Of a DNA stretch of 64,000 nucleotides, positions 34,420-43,124 are shown piece after piece. Source of the stretch: Montanilutibacter psychrotolerans (GTDB taxonomy: Bacteria > Pseudomonadota > Gammaproteobacteria > Xanthomonadales > Xanthomonadaceae); NCBI RefSeq assembly GCF_003719825.1, contig NZ_RIBS01000001.1:310001-374000 (forward strand), read 5' to 3'. Position 1 is the first letter of the stretch. Every line of letters starts with the position of its first letter. Made by a program: the position numbers and the translations under genes. The notes beneath the pieces were generated by a model. That model searched no databases. It worked only from the letters and a program-made list of their open reading frames with translations, and had not been told where the DNA came from.

Positions 34420-35939
34420 AACTCGACTTGTCCAGCTCGCTTCGCCTCAAGTTGATCGGCGTCATCCTGCTGACGACGCTCACCGCGCTCATCGTCGCGC
34501 TGGTGGCAATGGTGGTTTACGACCTTCGCGCCTATCACCGCAGCTGGACGGCCGACGTGACCACCCAGGCCGAGCTGCTCGGCCGCATGTCGGCATCGGC
34601 CATCGCCTTCGACGATGCGCAGGTTGCCAAGGAAAACCTCGAACTGCTCCGGTTGCGGCCGCACATGCAGGCCGCGGCGATCTACACCGCGCGCGGCGCG
34701 ATGTTCGCGTCCTACACCCGCGCTGGCGACGCGCGCAGCTTCCCGAAACTGCCCGAGGCCGACGGCATGCGCATCGAGGGCCAGGAGCTGGTCCTGTACA
34801 AGCGCATCGTCAACGACAAGGAGATCCTCGGAACGGTCTACCTGCGAACCGACTACGAGATGCTGAACCGCATCTGGGACTACGTCGGCATCGCGCTGGT
34901 GGCGACCGTCATCGCGATGCTGGTCGCGCTGTTGATGTCCACGCACCTGCAACGGATCGTGACCAAGCCCGTGCTGGCCATCGCCGGCATCGCGCGCGAG
35001 GTCGTGGAGCAGAAGGACTATTCGCGGCGTGCCGAAAAGACCAGCGGCGACGAGGTCGGGCTGCTCGTCCACTCCTTCAACGACATGCTGGGCGAGATCG
35101 AGCGTCGGACCGGCGAGCTTGAGGTCAGCAACGACGCGCTGGAACGACAGGTCACCGAGCGCACGCGTGCCGAGCAGGAGATCCTGCGGCTCAACGCCGA
35201 ACTGGAGGACCGCGTTCGCCAGCGCACCGCGCAGCTCGAAGCGGCCAACCGCGAGCTCGAAGCCTTCTCGTTCTCGGTGTCGCACGACCTGCGCGCGCCG
35301 TTGCGCCACATCGATGGCTACGCCCACATGCTGAAGGAGGACGCGGGGCCGCAGCTGGACGACGACATGCGCCGCTACCTGGACACCATCGGGGAGAGCG
35401 CGCGCAGGATGGGGGTGCTGATCGACGACCTGCTGGCGTTCTCGCGTCTGGGACGAAACCCGGTGTCACGCGTACCTGTGGACATGAACGCGCTGGCCGA
35501 ACGTGCGCTGCGGGAAGCCGGGGGGTCGGAAGGCGAGGCGCACGTGTCGGTCGGAACGCTGCCTCCGGCGTTTGCCGATCCACTGCTGCTGCATCAGGTC
35601 TGGGTCAACCTGCTGTCGAACGCGCTCAAGTACAGCGCCACCCGCGGCGCCGAAGCGCGGGTCGATGTCAGCGGCGAAGCCGACGGGGCGGTGAGCCGAT
35701 ACGTCGTTAAGGACAACGGCGTCGGCTTCGACATGCGCTATGCCGACAAGCTGTTCGGCGTGTTCCAGCGACTGCACTCGCAGGACGAGTTCGAAGGCAC
35801 CGGCGTCGGTCTGGCCATCGTGCAGCGGATCGTGAATCGCCACGGTGGCCGCATTTGGGCGCAGGCCGAGCCCGGCCTTGGCGCGACCTTCACCATCGAA
35901 CTGCCAAACACCGTCACCGCCATGGAGGCCACCGCATGA
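34416..35939 (+). CDS. CHASE8-HAMP sensor histidine kinase
   Basis: A 507-residue membrane kinase. TM1 (about 13-34), a periplasmic CHASE8-like domain (35-152, with MSASAIAFDD), TM2 (about 155-177), HAMP, a coiled coil (about 225-285), then HisKA with H290 in SVSHDLRAPLRH. The HATPase domain shows N402, DNGVGFD (433-439) and GTGVGLA (461-467). The input half is that of YfiN/TpbB, but a kinase replaces the GGDEF output. It should phosphorylate the response regulators encoded next. ATGA overlap with yfiR and a 4-base overlap with the next gene suggest coupled translation. Confidence 0.93.
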   Translation: MKLDLSSSLRLKLIGVILLTTLTALIVALVAMVVYDLRAYHRSWTADVTTQAELLGRMSASAIAFDDAQVAKENLELLRLRPHMQAAAIYTARGAMFASYTRAGDARSFPKLPEADGMRIEGQELVLYKRIVNDKEILGTVYLRTDYEMLNRIWDYVGIALVATVIAMLVALLMSTHLQRIVTKPVLAIAGIAREVVEQKDYSRRAEKTSGDEVGLLVHSFNDMLGEIERRTGELEVSNDALERQVTERTRAEQEILRLNAELEDRVRQRTAQLEAANRELEAFSFSVSHDLRAPLRHIDGYAHMLKEDAGPQLDDDMRRYLDTIGESARRMGVLIDDLLAFSRLGRNPVSRVPVDMNALAERALREAGGSEGEAHVSVGTLPPAFADPLLLHQVWVNLLSNALKYSATRGAEARVDVSGEADGAVSRYVVKDNGVGFDMRYADKLFGVFQRLHSQDEFEGTGVGLAIVQRIVNRHGGRIWAQAEPGLGATFTIELPNTVTAMEATA

Positions 35940-36373
35940 GCTACCAACCCGTCGACATCCTGCTTGCCGAGGATTCCACCGCGGATGCGGAAATGACCCT
36001 GCGCACGCTCAAACGGCGCGGTATCGCCAACAACATCGAATGGGTGCGCGACGGCGTCGAGGCGCTCGACTACCTGCGTTCGGAGGGCATGTACGCGGGT
36101 CGACCCAGCGGCTATCCGAAACTGGTGCTGCTGGACCTGAAGATGCCGCGCATGGATGGCCTGCAGGTGCTGCAGAAGATGAAGGCCGACGCGCGCACCA
36201 AGGCCATTCCGGTGGTGATGATGACCTCGTCGCGCGAAGAGGGCGATCTGGTCAGCAGCTACCAGTTGGGCGTGAACAGCTACGTGGTGAAGCCGGTCGA
36301 TTTCACCGAGTTCGCCGAGACCGTGGCCCAGGTCGGGATGTACTGGATGATCGCCAACGAGGCTCCGGATTGA
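35936..36373 (+). CDS. Single-domain response regulator (Rcp1-like)
   Basis: A 145-residue stand-alone receiver domain. Acidic pocket E12-D13, phosphoacceptor D67 in LLDLKMPRMDG, T97 in MMTSS and K119 in VVKPVDF are all present. No output domain is attached, so it acts as a phosphotransfer or protein-binding element between the upstream kinase and the next gene's product. It resembles the Rcp1 receivers paired with phytochrome-like kinases. It overlaps the kinase gene by 4 bases and is separated from the EAL gene by one base. Confidence 0.93.
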   Translation: MSYQPVDILLAEDSTADAEMTLRTLKRRGIANNIEWVRDGVEALDYLRSEGMYAGRPSGYPKLVLLDLKMPRMDGLQVLQKMKADARTKAIPVVMMTSSREEGDLVSSYQLGVNSYVVKPVDFTEFAETVAQVGMYWMIANEAPD

Positions 36374-36374
36374 C

Positions 36375-38966
36375 GTGGACGCGCTGTCGCCCCTGAAGGT
36401 GCTGCTGGTCGAGGATTCGCCGGCCGACGCCGAGTTGGTCCTGCGCGCACTGCGCGAACTCGCCCGGCCCATCGAGCACAGGCGCGTGGCCAACAAGGCC
36501 GGACTGGAGGCGGCGCTGGCGGAGTTCCTTCCGGACATCGTCCTCAGCGACTTTTCCATGCCCGGGTTCGGCGGCAGCGACGCGCTGCAGATCGCGCAGC
36601 TGCATGCGCCGTCGATCCCGTTCCTGTTCGTGTCGGGGACGATTGGCGAGGAAGTGGCGATCGAAGCGCTGCAACGCGGCGCCGCGGACTACGTGCTCAA
36701 GGACAACCTGCGGCGCCTGCCGTCGGCGGTCGACCGGGCGCTGGGCAGCGCCCGCGAACGCGAGGCGCGCCAGCGCGTCGAACTCGCGTTGCGCGACAGC
36801 GAGGAGCGCTTCCGGACCATCGTCGAGAGCAGCCAGGACTGGATCTGGGAGAGTGACCTGGACACCCGCACCGTCTACAGCAACGGCGCGATCGAGAACA
36901 TCCTGGGCTACCGGCCGGAGGAGCTGATCGGCAATCGGGGCGCCGATCTCATGCTGCCCGAAGATCGCCGCGAACTGGAACGTCGCCTGCCGGTACTGGT
37001 CGCGCAAGCTTACGGGTGGCAGCACTGGCGGCTGCGTTGGCGGCATCGCGATGGCAGTGTGCGGGTGCTGGAAAGCACCGCCACGCCAAGGCACGACGTG
37101 GACGGCACGCTGATCGGCTTTCGTGGCGTCGACCAGGACGTGACCGAGCGCCTGCAGCAGGAGATCCGCATCCGCCACCTGGTTCGAATCCACGGGGTGC
37201 TCAGTTCACTGGGAAAGGTCATCCTGCGCGCCAAGAATCGCGCGGTGCTGCTGCACGACGTCTGCACGGTGGCGGTGGAGAAGGGCGGCTTCAAGGCGGC
37301 CTCGATCGCGGAGGTCTCCGACGGCGCGCTGGTCATGGCCAGCGCCTGCGGCGACCCGTGCGTGCTGGCGATGATCGATACCTACAGCGCCGCGCCTTTC
37401 GATGACGACGGCACCGCATCGCTGTCCGGCGAGCGCGCGTTGCGGCGGGGCGAGAAGGTGATCCTGCGCGACTTCACCAATGCCGAGAGCGTTCCCGAGC
37501 GCGAGCGCAGCGACGCGAGACTGGTCGGCATCGCGGCAACGGCCTCGCTGCCGATCGGCAATCCCGCCTGGGGCGTGCTGAACCTGTTCGCCGGCGAGGT
37601 GCAGGGGTTCGACGAGGAGGAGATCGCACTTCTCGACCGGCTGGTGGATGAAATCGATTTCGCCGTCGACTTCATTGCCAAGAGCGAGCGGCTCGAATAC
37701 CTGGCCTACCACAGCCCCGTGACCGGCCTGCCCAACCGGACGGCGTTCCGCGAGCAGCTGCAACCGATGCTCAAGGCCGGCCCCGTGGTGGTGGCGGTGG
37801 TGGACATCCGGCGCTTCTCCTACATCAACGACTCGCGCGGACGCGGGTTCGGCGATGCGCTGCTGCGGGAGTTCGGGCTGCGCCTGGAGGAGTTGGCCAC
37901 CGACGGATTCGCGGCGCATCTGGAAGCCGATGCGTTCGTTCTGGCCTATCCCGCGCACGCCAGCCTGGAGGTGGAAAGCGAGCGCTTCGATGCCTGCGTG
38001 CACGAGGCCGAACAACGCGCGTATGTCGTCGAGGGCGAGGAAATCTACGTCACCGTGCGAGTTGGCATCTCACTGGGCCCGTTGCACGGCAGCGACGGCG
38101 AACTCCTGGAACGCAACGCGATGGCGGCGTTGACGGAGGCCGGGAAGCGCGGCGTTCGCACCCACACCTTTGGCGAGCACCTGCGTGGCCTGTCGGCGCA
38201 GCGGCTGGAGCTGGAAAGCGACCTGCGTCGCGCGCTCGAGCAAAACGAGTTCGAACTGCACTACCAACCCAAGTTCAACACGCTCAGTCGGCGCCTGGTT
38301 GGCGCCGAGGCGTTGCTGCGCTGGCGGCACCCGCGAACCGGGCTGGTGTCGCCCGACTCGTTCATCCCGGCACTGGAAGAAACCGGTTTGATCGTGCCGG
38401 TGGGGCGCTGGGTCATGAAGCAGGCACTGGAAACCGCACTGCGTTGGCGCCGCGACCACCATCCCACGCTGCGCATCGCGGTCAACGTGTCCGCGCGGGA
38501 GCTGCGTCAGACCGACTTCCTTGCCAACTGCCGGACTCTTCTGGAACCGCACCTGGCCGACCAGCCCATCGACGTCGAACTGACCGAGAGCCAGCTGATG
38601 GAAAATGTCGAACACAGCATGCACCTGCTCGAGGGCCTTCGTGACCTGGGCTGCCGCGTGGCGATCGACGATTTCGGCACTGGCTACTCCTCGCTCAACT
38701 ACCTGGCACGGTTGCCGGTGGACGACATCAAGATCGACAAGTCCTTCATCGCGTTGCTGACGCAGAGCCCGGAGACGATGGGCCTGGTGACCAACATCAT
38801 CACCCTGGCCCACTCGTTGTCGTTGTCCGTGGTGGCCGAGGGTGTCGAGGAAGAGGAGCAGGCGAAACTGCTGCGGCTGCTGCGCTGCGACACCCTGCAG
38901 GGCTACCTGGTCGGCATGCCGCTGAACGCAGAGGCCTTCGAGGCGCAGCTGCTCAGCGTTGCCTGA
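36375..38966 (+). CDS. REC-PAS-GAF-GGDEF(degenerate)-EAL cyclic-di-GMP phosphodiesterase
   Basis: An 863-residue cytoplasmic protein. The REC domain has E13-D14 and D59; PAS is at about 135-270, GAF at about 280-435, GGDEF-like at about 440-600 and EAL at about 610-855. The GGDEF site reads EADAF (517-521), so cyclase activity is not expected. The EAL site is intact: E645-A-L647, ELTESQLME, and DDFGTGYSSL with its metal-binding Asp pair. Predicted output is c-di-GMP hydrolysis gated by phosphorylation. Start: GTG 36375, one base after the preceding stop. It is the last gene of the receptor-YfiR-kinase operon. Confidence 0.92.
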   Translation: MDALSPLKVLLVEDSPADAELVLRALRELARPIEHRRVANKAGLEAALAEFLPDIVLSDFSMPGFGGSDALQIAQLHAPSIPFLFVSGTIGEEVAIEALQRGAADYVLKDNLRRLPSAVDRALGSAREREARQRVELALRDSEERFRTIVESSQDWIWESDLDTRTVYSNGAIENILGYRPEELIGNRGADLMLPEDRRELERRLPVLVAQAYGWQHWRLRWRHRDGSVRVLESTATPRHDVDGTLIGFRGVDQDVTERLQQEIRIRHLVRIHGVLSSLGKVILRAKNRAVLLHDVCTVAVEKGGFKAASIAEVSDGALVMASACGDPCVLAMIDTYSAAPFDDDGTASLSGERALRRGEKVILRDFTNAESVPERERSDARLVGIAATASLPIGNPAWGVLNLFAGEVQGFDEEEIALLDRLVDEIDFAVDFIAKSERLEYLAYHSPVTGLPNRTAFREQLQPMLKAGPVVVAVVDIRRFSYINDSRGRGFGDALLREFGLRLEELATDGFAAHLEADAFVLAYPAHASLEVESERFDACVHEAEQRAYVVEGEEIYVTVRVGISLGPLHGSDGELLERNAMAALTEAGKRGVRTHTFGEHLRGLSAQRLELESDLRRALEQNEFELHYQPKFNTLSRRLVGAEALLRWRHPRTGLVSPDSFIPALEETGLIVPVGRWVMKQALETALRWRRDHHPTLRIAVNVSARELRQTDFLANCRTLLEPHLADQPIDVELTESQLMENVEHSMHLLEGLRDLGCRVAIDDFGTGYSSLNYLARLPVDDIKIDKSFIALLTQSPETMGLVTNIITLAHSLSLSVVAEGVEEEEQAKLLRLLRCDTLQGYLVGMPLNAEAFEAQLLSVA

Positions 38967-39393
38967 TCCTGATCCGATGGCCATCGGCCCGGCCCGAGGG
39001 TCGAGCGGATCGACGCCGTTCGGACACTGATCGGCCCCACGAACGAACCATGCCGACCGCGCCCACGGACCGGCCGCGCGAAGGTCCTGCGCGCACGCCC
39101 TGGTTGCGCCGCCGGCGACGCGTTCCGGGACGCCGTGCATTGGCATCGGCGCCGGAAAGGACCAAGATGGCGGGTCTTTGGTGCGCGCAGTTTCGTAAGG
39201 TATTGAAATCCAACGCTGGACATTTCCGCGGCACGGTGCCTCTCCGCGACGGGCGTCGCGGGTGGCAGGGCCGTTCGTGGGCGGCCTGCGTGCCCATGGG
39301 GCGCCGCGTCGGGGCCCCCGGTCCCAAGGCCCCGGCCCCGGCCCCGTTGCGATGCGCGTCGCGACCCAACAAGACTGACGATGGAGTGAGCGA
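38967..39393 (+). other. Intergenic region upstream of rmlB
   Basis: No convincing gene is seen. A short frame (39050-39412) has an Arg/Pro-rich product and no similarity. There is a candidate promoter at 39178-39206 and a small GGCCCC triplicate near 39334-39352. Confidence 0.5.
39178..39206 (+). promoter_or_regulatory. Possible rmlBACD promoter
   Basis: TTGGTG (39178-39183), a 17-base spacer and TATTGA (39201-39206). Both boxes are weak, but this is the most A/T-rich stretch of the gap. Confidence 0.3.
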
Positions 39394-40449
39394 GTGCCGA
39401 CCTGGCTGGTAACTGGAGGGGCCGGTTTCATCGGCGCCAATTTCGTTCTCGACGCGATTGCCCGCGGCGTGCGGGTGGTCAATCTCGATGCGCTGACCTA
39501 CGCCGGCAATCGCGCCAGCCTGGTCTCGGTCGAAGGAAATTCCGCCTACCGCTTCGTGCACGGCGACATCGGCGACGCCGCGCTGGGGGCGCAACTGCTG
39601 AGTGAACATCGCCCCGACGCGGTGGTGAATTTCGCTGCCGAGAGCCACGTCGACCGCTCGATCGATGGCCCGGCGGCGTTCGTTCGAACCAATGTCATGG
39701 GCACGTTGAACCTGCTCGAGCGCTGCCGTGACCACTGGGCCGGACTCGACGAAGCCGGTCGCGAGGGCTTCCGGTTCCTGCACGTGTCGACCGACGAGGT
39801 GTACGGCAGCCTCGGCGCGGAAGGCCGCTTCAGCGAACAGAGCAACTACGCGCCCAACTCGCCCTATGCCGCCTCGAAGGCCGCGTCCGACCACCTGGTG
39901 CGGGCGTTTCACCACACCTGGGGCCTGCCGGTGCTGACCACCAACTGCTCGAACAATTACGGGCCGTTGCAGTTCCCCGAGAAATTGATCCCGCTGGTGA
40001 TCGCCCGCGCGCTCGCCGGCGAGTCACTGCCCGTCTATGGCGATGGTCGTCAGGTGCGCGACTGGCTGTTCGTGGCCGACCACTGTGCCGCGATCCGGCG
40101 CGTGCTGGAGGCCGGGCAGGTTGGCGAAACCTACAACGTCGGCGGTGATGCCGAGCGCGAGAACCTCGCGGTGGTGACCACCCTGTGCCGGCTGCTCGAC
40201 GCGCGCCGTCCGCGCGCCGACGGCAGCGCCCACGAAACGCTGATCCGCTTCGTCGCTGATCGCCCGGGTCACGACCGGCGCTACGCGATCGACGCCGGAA
40301 AACTGCGTCGCGAGCTGGACTGGGTGCCGGCGGTGGGGTTCGAACAGGGCGTGGCGTCCACTGTGGACTGGTACCTCGACAACCAGGCCTGGGTGCGTGG
40401 CGTGCTTGAAACCGGGCAGCACACCCGCCGCATCGGAACCGGCGCATGA
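39394..40449 (+). CDS. rmlB: dTDP-glucose 4,6-dehydratase
   Basis: A 351-residue extended short-chain dehydrogenase. NAD-binding GGAGFIG (8-14), STDEVYG (catalytic Asp-Glu) and YAASKAASD (Tyr-x3-Lys) are all visible. It converts dTDP-glucose to dTDP-4-keto-6-deoxyglucose, the second step to dTDP-L-rhamnose used in LPS or exopolysaccharide. Start: GTG 39394 with GGAG at 39383-39386. It is first of the four-gene rml cluster in the order B-A-C-D. Confidence 0.97.
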   Translation: MPTWLVTGGAGFIGANFVLDAIARGVRVVNLDALTYAGNRASLVSVEGNSAYRFVHGDIGDAALGAQLLSEHRPDAVVNFAAESHVDRSIDGPAAFVRTNVMGTLNLLERCRDHWAGLDEAGREGFRFLHVSTDEVYGSLGAEGRFSEQSNYAPNSPYAASKAASDHLVRAFHHTWGLPVLTTNCSNNYGPLQFPEKLIPLVIARALAGESLPVYGDGRQVRDWLFVADHCAAIRRVLEAGQVGETYNVGGDAERENLAVVTTLCRLLDARRPRADGSAHETLIRFVADRPGHDRRYAIDAGKLRRELDWVPAVGFEQGVASTVDWYLDNQAWVRGVLETGQHTRRIGTGA

Positions 40450-40534
40450 GCCGTTACACGCACGCCGTGGCGCGGACCGGCACCGTCATCCATCCGTTTG
40501 TCATTCAACCGCACGTCATCGGGGACTTCCGCGC

Positions 40535-41419
40535 ATGAACCGCAAGGGCATCCTCCTCGCCGGCGGCTCCGGCACCCGGCTGTATCCGATCACGCGTGCC
40601 ATCAGCAAGCAGCTGCTGCCCGTGTACGACAAGCCGATGGTCTACTACCCGCTCGGCGTGCTGATGCTTGCCCGGATCCGTGAAGTGCTGGTCATCAACA
40701 CCCCGCACGAGCAGGCGCTGTTCCAGACCCTGCTGGGCGATGGTTCGCAATGGGGCATGCGCATCGAGTACGCGGTGCAGCCCAGCCCCGACGGCATCGC
40801 CCAGGCCTGCCTGATCGGTCGCGAATTTGTGGCCGGCCAGCCCAGCTGCCTGGTGCTGGGCGACAACATCTTCCATGGCCCGGGGCTCAGCAGCCTGCTG
40901 CGGCGCGCCGACGAGCGAAAGCACGGTGCCACCATCTTCGGCTACCAGGTGCGCGATCCGGAACGCTACGGCGTGGCCGAGTTCGATGCCGACGGACGGG
41001 TCGTGGACATCGTCGAAAAGCCGGCGCAACCCCGTTCGCGGCATGCCGTCACCGGGCTGTACTTCTACGACGGCCGGGCCGGTGACTTTGCTGCCAGCCT
41101 GCGGCCCTCGTCGCGTGGCGAGCTCGAAATCACCGACCTCAACCGCTGCTACCTGGCCGAAGGCACGCTGCATGCCGAGCAGCTCGGCCGGGGCTATGCC
41201 TGGCTGGACACAGGTACGCCCGAGTCGCTGCTGCAGGCCTGCAACTACATCGAGACGATCGAGGCACGGCAGGGAATGCGCGTGTGCTGCCCCGAGGAAA
41301 TCGCCTGGCGCAACGGCTGGATCGACGACTCGGCGCTGGAGGCACTGGCTGCACCGTTGGCCAGGAACGGTTATGGCCAGTACCTGCTTTCGTTGGCGCA
41401 GCAAGGGCGTGGCGCGTGA
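40535..41419 (+). CDS. rmlA: Glucose-1-phosphate thymidylyltransferase
   Basis: A 294-residue nucleotidyltransferase. The signature [16 protein letters not shown] (5-20), [11 protein letters not shown] and VLGDNIFHG are intact. It makes dTDP-glucose from glucose-1-phosphate and dTTP and is normally feedback-inhibited by dTDP-rhamnose. Start: ATG 40535, 85 bases after rmlB. Its stop overlaps the rmlC start (GTGA). Confidence 0.97.
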   Translation: MNRKGILLAGGSGTRLYPITRAISKQLLPVYDKPMVYYPLGVLMLARIREVLVINTPHEQALFQTLLGDGSQWGMRIEYAVQPSPDGIAQACLIGREFVAGQPSCLVLGDNIFHGPGLSSLLRRADERKHGATIFGYQVRDPERYGVAEFDADGRVVDIVEKPAQPRSRHAVTGLYFYDGRAGDFAASLRPSSRGELEITDLNRCYLAEGTLHAEQLGRGYAWLDTGTPESLLQACNYIETIEARQGMRVCCPEEIAWRNGWIDDSALEALAAPLARNGYGQYLLSLAQQGRGA

Positions 41420-42015
41420 AACGGATCGAGACCGACCTGCCCGGTTGCCTGGTGTTCGAGCCGGTGGTGCACGAGGACGCGCGCGGCGAGTTCTACGAAT
41501 CGTTCAACCACGCCGTACTCGCCGGACACGGTCTGCAGCCCAGGTTCGTGCAGGGCAACGTGTCGGTGTCGCGGCGCGGCGTGCTGCGCGGCCTCCATTA
41601 CCAATGGCCGAACCCGCAGGGCAAGTACCTGTCCGTGCTGGAAGGTGAGGTCTGGGACGTGGCGATCGACATCCGGCGCGGCTCGCCACATTTCGGGCGT
41701 TGGACCGCCGTGCTGCTGAGCGGCCAGAACCGCCGACAGTTCTGGATCCCGGAGGGCTTCGCCCACGGATTCGTCGCGCTCAGCGACCGGGTGGTGTTCA
41801 ACTACCTGTGCACCGCCAGCTACGACCCGGCCGCCGATGCGTCGATCCGCTGGGACGATCCGCAACTGGCGATCGACTGGCCCGTCGCGGCGCCGCAGCT
41901 GTCTGCTAAAGATGCCGCCGCGCCAACGCTTGCCGATATCGTCGCCGACCGGCTGCCGTTGTACGAACCGTCACCGCACGCATTGCCGTCAGACGCATCG
42001 TGGGATCGGCGATGA
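41416..42015 (+). CDS. rmlC: dTDP-4-dehydrorhamnose 3,5-epimerase
   Basis: A 199-residue cupin epimerase. The pattern GVLRGLHYQ with the catalytic His, the basic IPEGFAHGF, and the Tyr-bearing [11 protein letters not shown] segment match RmlC. It epimerises dTDP-4-keto-6-deoxyglucose at C3 and C5. Start: GTG 41416, overlapping the rmlA stop; its own stop overlaps the rmlD ATG by four bases. Confidence 0.96.
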   Translation: MKRIETDLPGCLVFEPVVHEDARGEFYESFNHAVLAGHGLQPRFVQGNVSVSRRGVLRGLHYQWPNPQGKYLSVLEGEVWDVAIDIRRGSPHFGRWTAVLLSGQNRRQFWIPEGFAHGFVALSDRVVFNYLCTASYDPAADASIRWDDPQLAIDWPVAAPQLSAKDAAAPTLADIVADRLPLYEPSPHALPSDASWDRR

Positions 42016-42896
42016 AGATCCTGCTGCTCGGCGCCGATGGCCAGCTCGGCACCGAGCTGCGTCGCAGCCTCGCGCCGCTGGGCACGCTGGTGTCGGCGAC
42101 GTGCGACGGAACGCTCCCTGGTGGCGGGCGCTGCGAGACACTCGACTTCCTGCGTCCGGAATCGATCGCGCCGCTGATCGACAGGATCGGCGCCGACGTG
42201 GTGGTCAATGCCGCCGCCTACACCGCCGTCGATCGGGCCGAAGGCGAGCCGGACCTGGCTCATGCGATCAATGCCACCGCACCGGCGAGCATCGCTACGG
42301 CGTGCGCCGCCCGCGATGCGCTGCTGCTGCACTATTCGACCGACTACGTGTTCGACGGCAGCGCCACGCGCCCATGGCGGGAGGACGATGCCACGGCGCC
42401 ACTGGGCGTGTACGGCGCAAGCAAGCTCGCTGGCGAACGGTCGATAGCCGCCAGCGGTGTACGCCACCTGGTGTTGCGCACGGCGTGGCTGTACGCGCTG
42501 CACGGCAGCAACTTCCTGCGCACGATGCTGCGCCTGGCCGGCGAGGGCAGGGATGTGCGCGTGGTCGCCGACCAGTTCGGCTCACCCACGCCGGCCTGGC
42601 TGGTGGCCGACGTCAGTGCCACCGTCCTGGCCGATGGCGTGAAAACTTCGGGCGTACGCCACCTGGCCGCCGGTGGTCGGGCCAGCTGGCACGATTTCGC
42701 CATGGCGATCTTCTCCCAGGCGCAACAACGTGGCCTGATCGCGACAACGCCACGGGTGGACGCCATCGAGTCCGCCGCGTATCCCACCCGGGCGGTACGA
42801 CCGCGCTACTCCGTGCTCGACAGCCGGCGCCTTCGCGACGAGTACGGGCTGGTCCTGCCGGATTGGCAGGACGCGCTGCGGCGGACGTTCGAGTAG
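42012..42896 (+). CDS. rmlD: dTDP-4-dehydrorhamnose reductase
   Basis: A 294-residue SDR reductase. NAD(P)-binding GADGQLG (7-13), YSTDYVFDG and YGASKLAGE (Tyr-x3-Lys) are visible. It reduces dTDP-4-keto-L-rhamnose to dTDP-L-rhamnose, completing the pathway. The four-base overlap with rmlC implies coupled translation. No clear terminator is seen after it. Confidence 0.96.
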   Translation: MKILLLGADGQLGTELRRSLAPLGTLVSATCDGTLPGGGRCETLDFLRPESIAPLIDRIGADVVVNAAAYTAVDRAEGEPDLAHAINATAPASIATACAARDALLLHYSTDYVFDGSATRPWREDDATAPLGVYGASKLAGERSIAASGVRHLVLRTAWLYALHGSNFLRTMLRLAGEGRDVRVVADQFGSPTPAWLVADVSATVLADGVKTSGVRHLAAGGRASWHDFAMAIFSQAQQRGLIATTPRVDAIESAAYPTRAVRPRYSVLDSRRLRDEYGLVLPDWQDALRRTFE

Positions 42897-43124
42897 ACCC
42901 ACGCGGGGGGCGGCCCTGTGCAAGCCGCAAGGCCCCATTACGCCTGAATCCCGTGGGGGTCTTGCCGGGCCCGCGGTCCGCCTGCGCGACGTTCTCCTTG
43001 CCCCCGCGTCGATCGCCGCACCGCCGCGTCCATCTCGCCTGACCTCGATGCTGGGAACTGGGGGGATCGGGTAGGCTCCGCGTTGGGGTTTCTACAGATG
43101 GTTCAAAAAATGGGGATGGTTAAG

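Noticed and set aside
39050-39412. A 120-codon frame upstream of rmlB
   Set aside because: Arg/Pro-rich, no ribosome site, overlaps the rmlB start, and no recognisable family.
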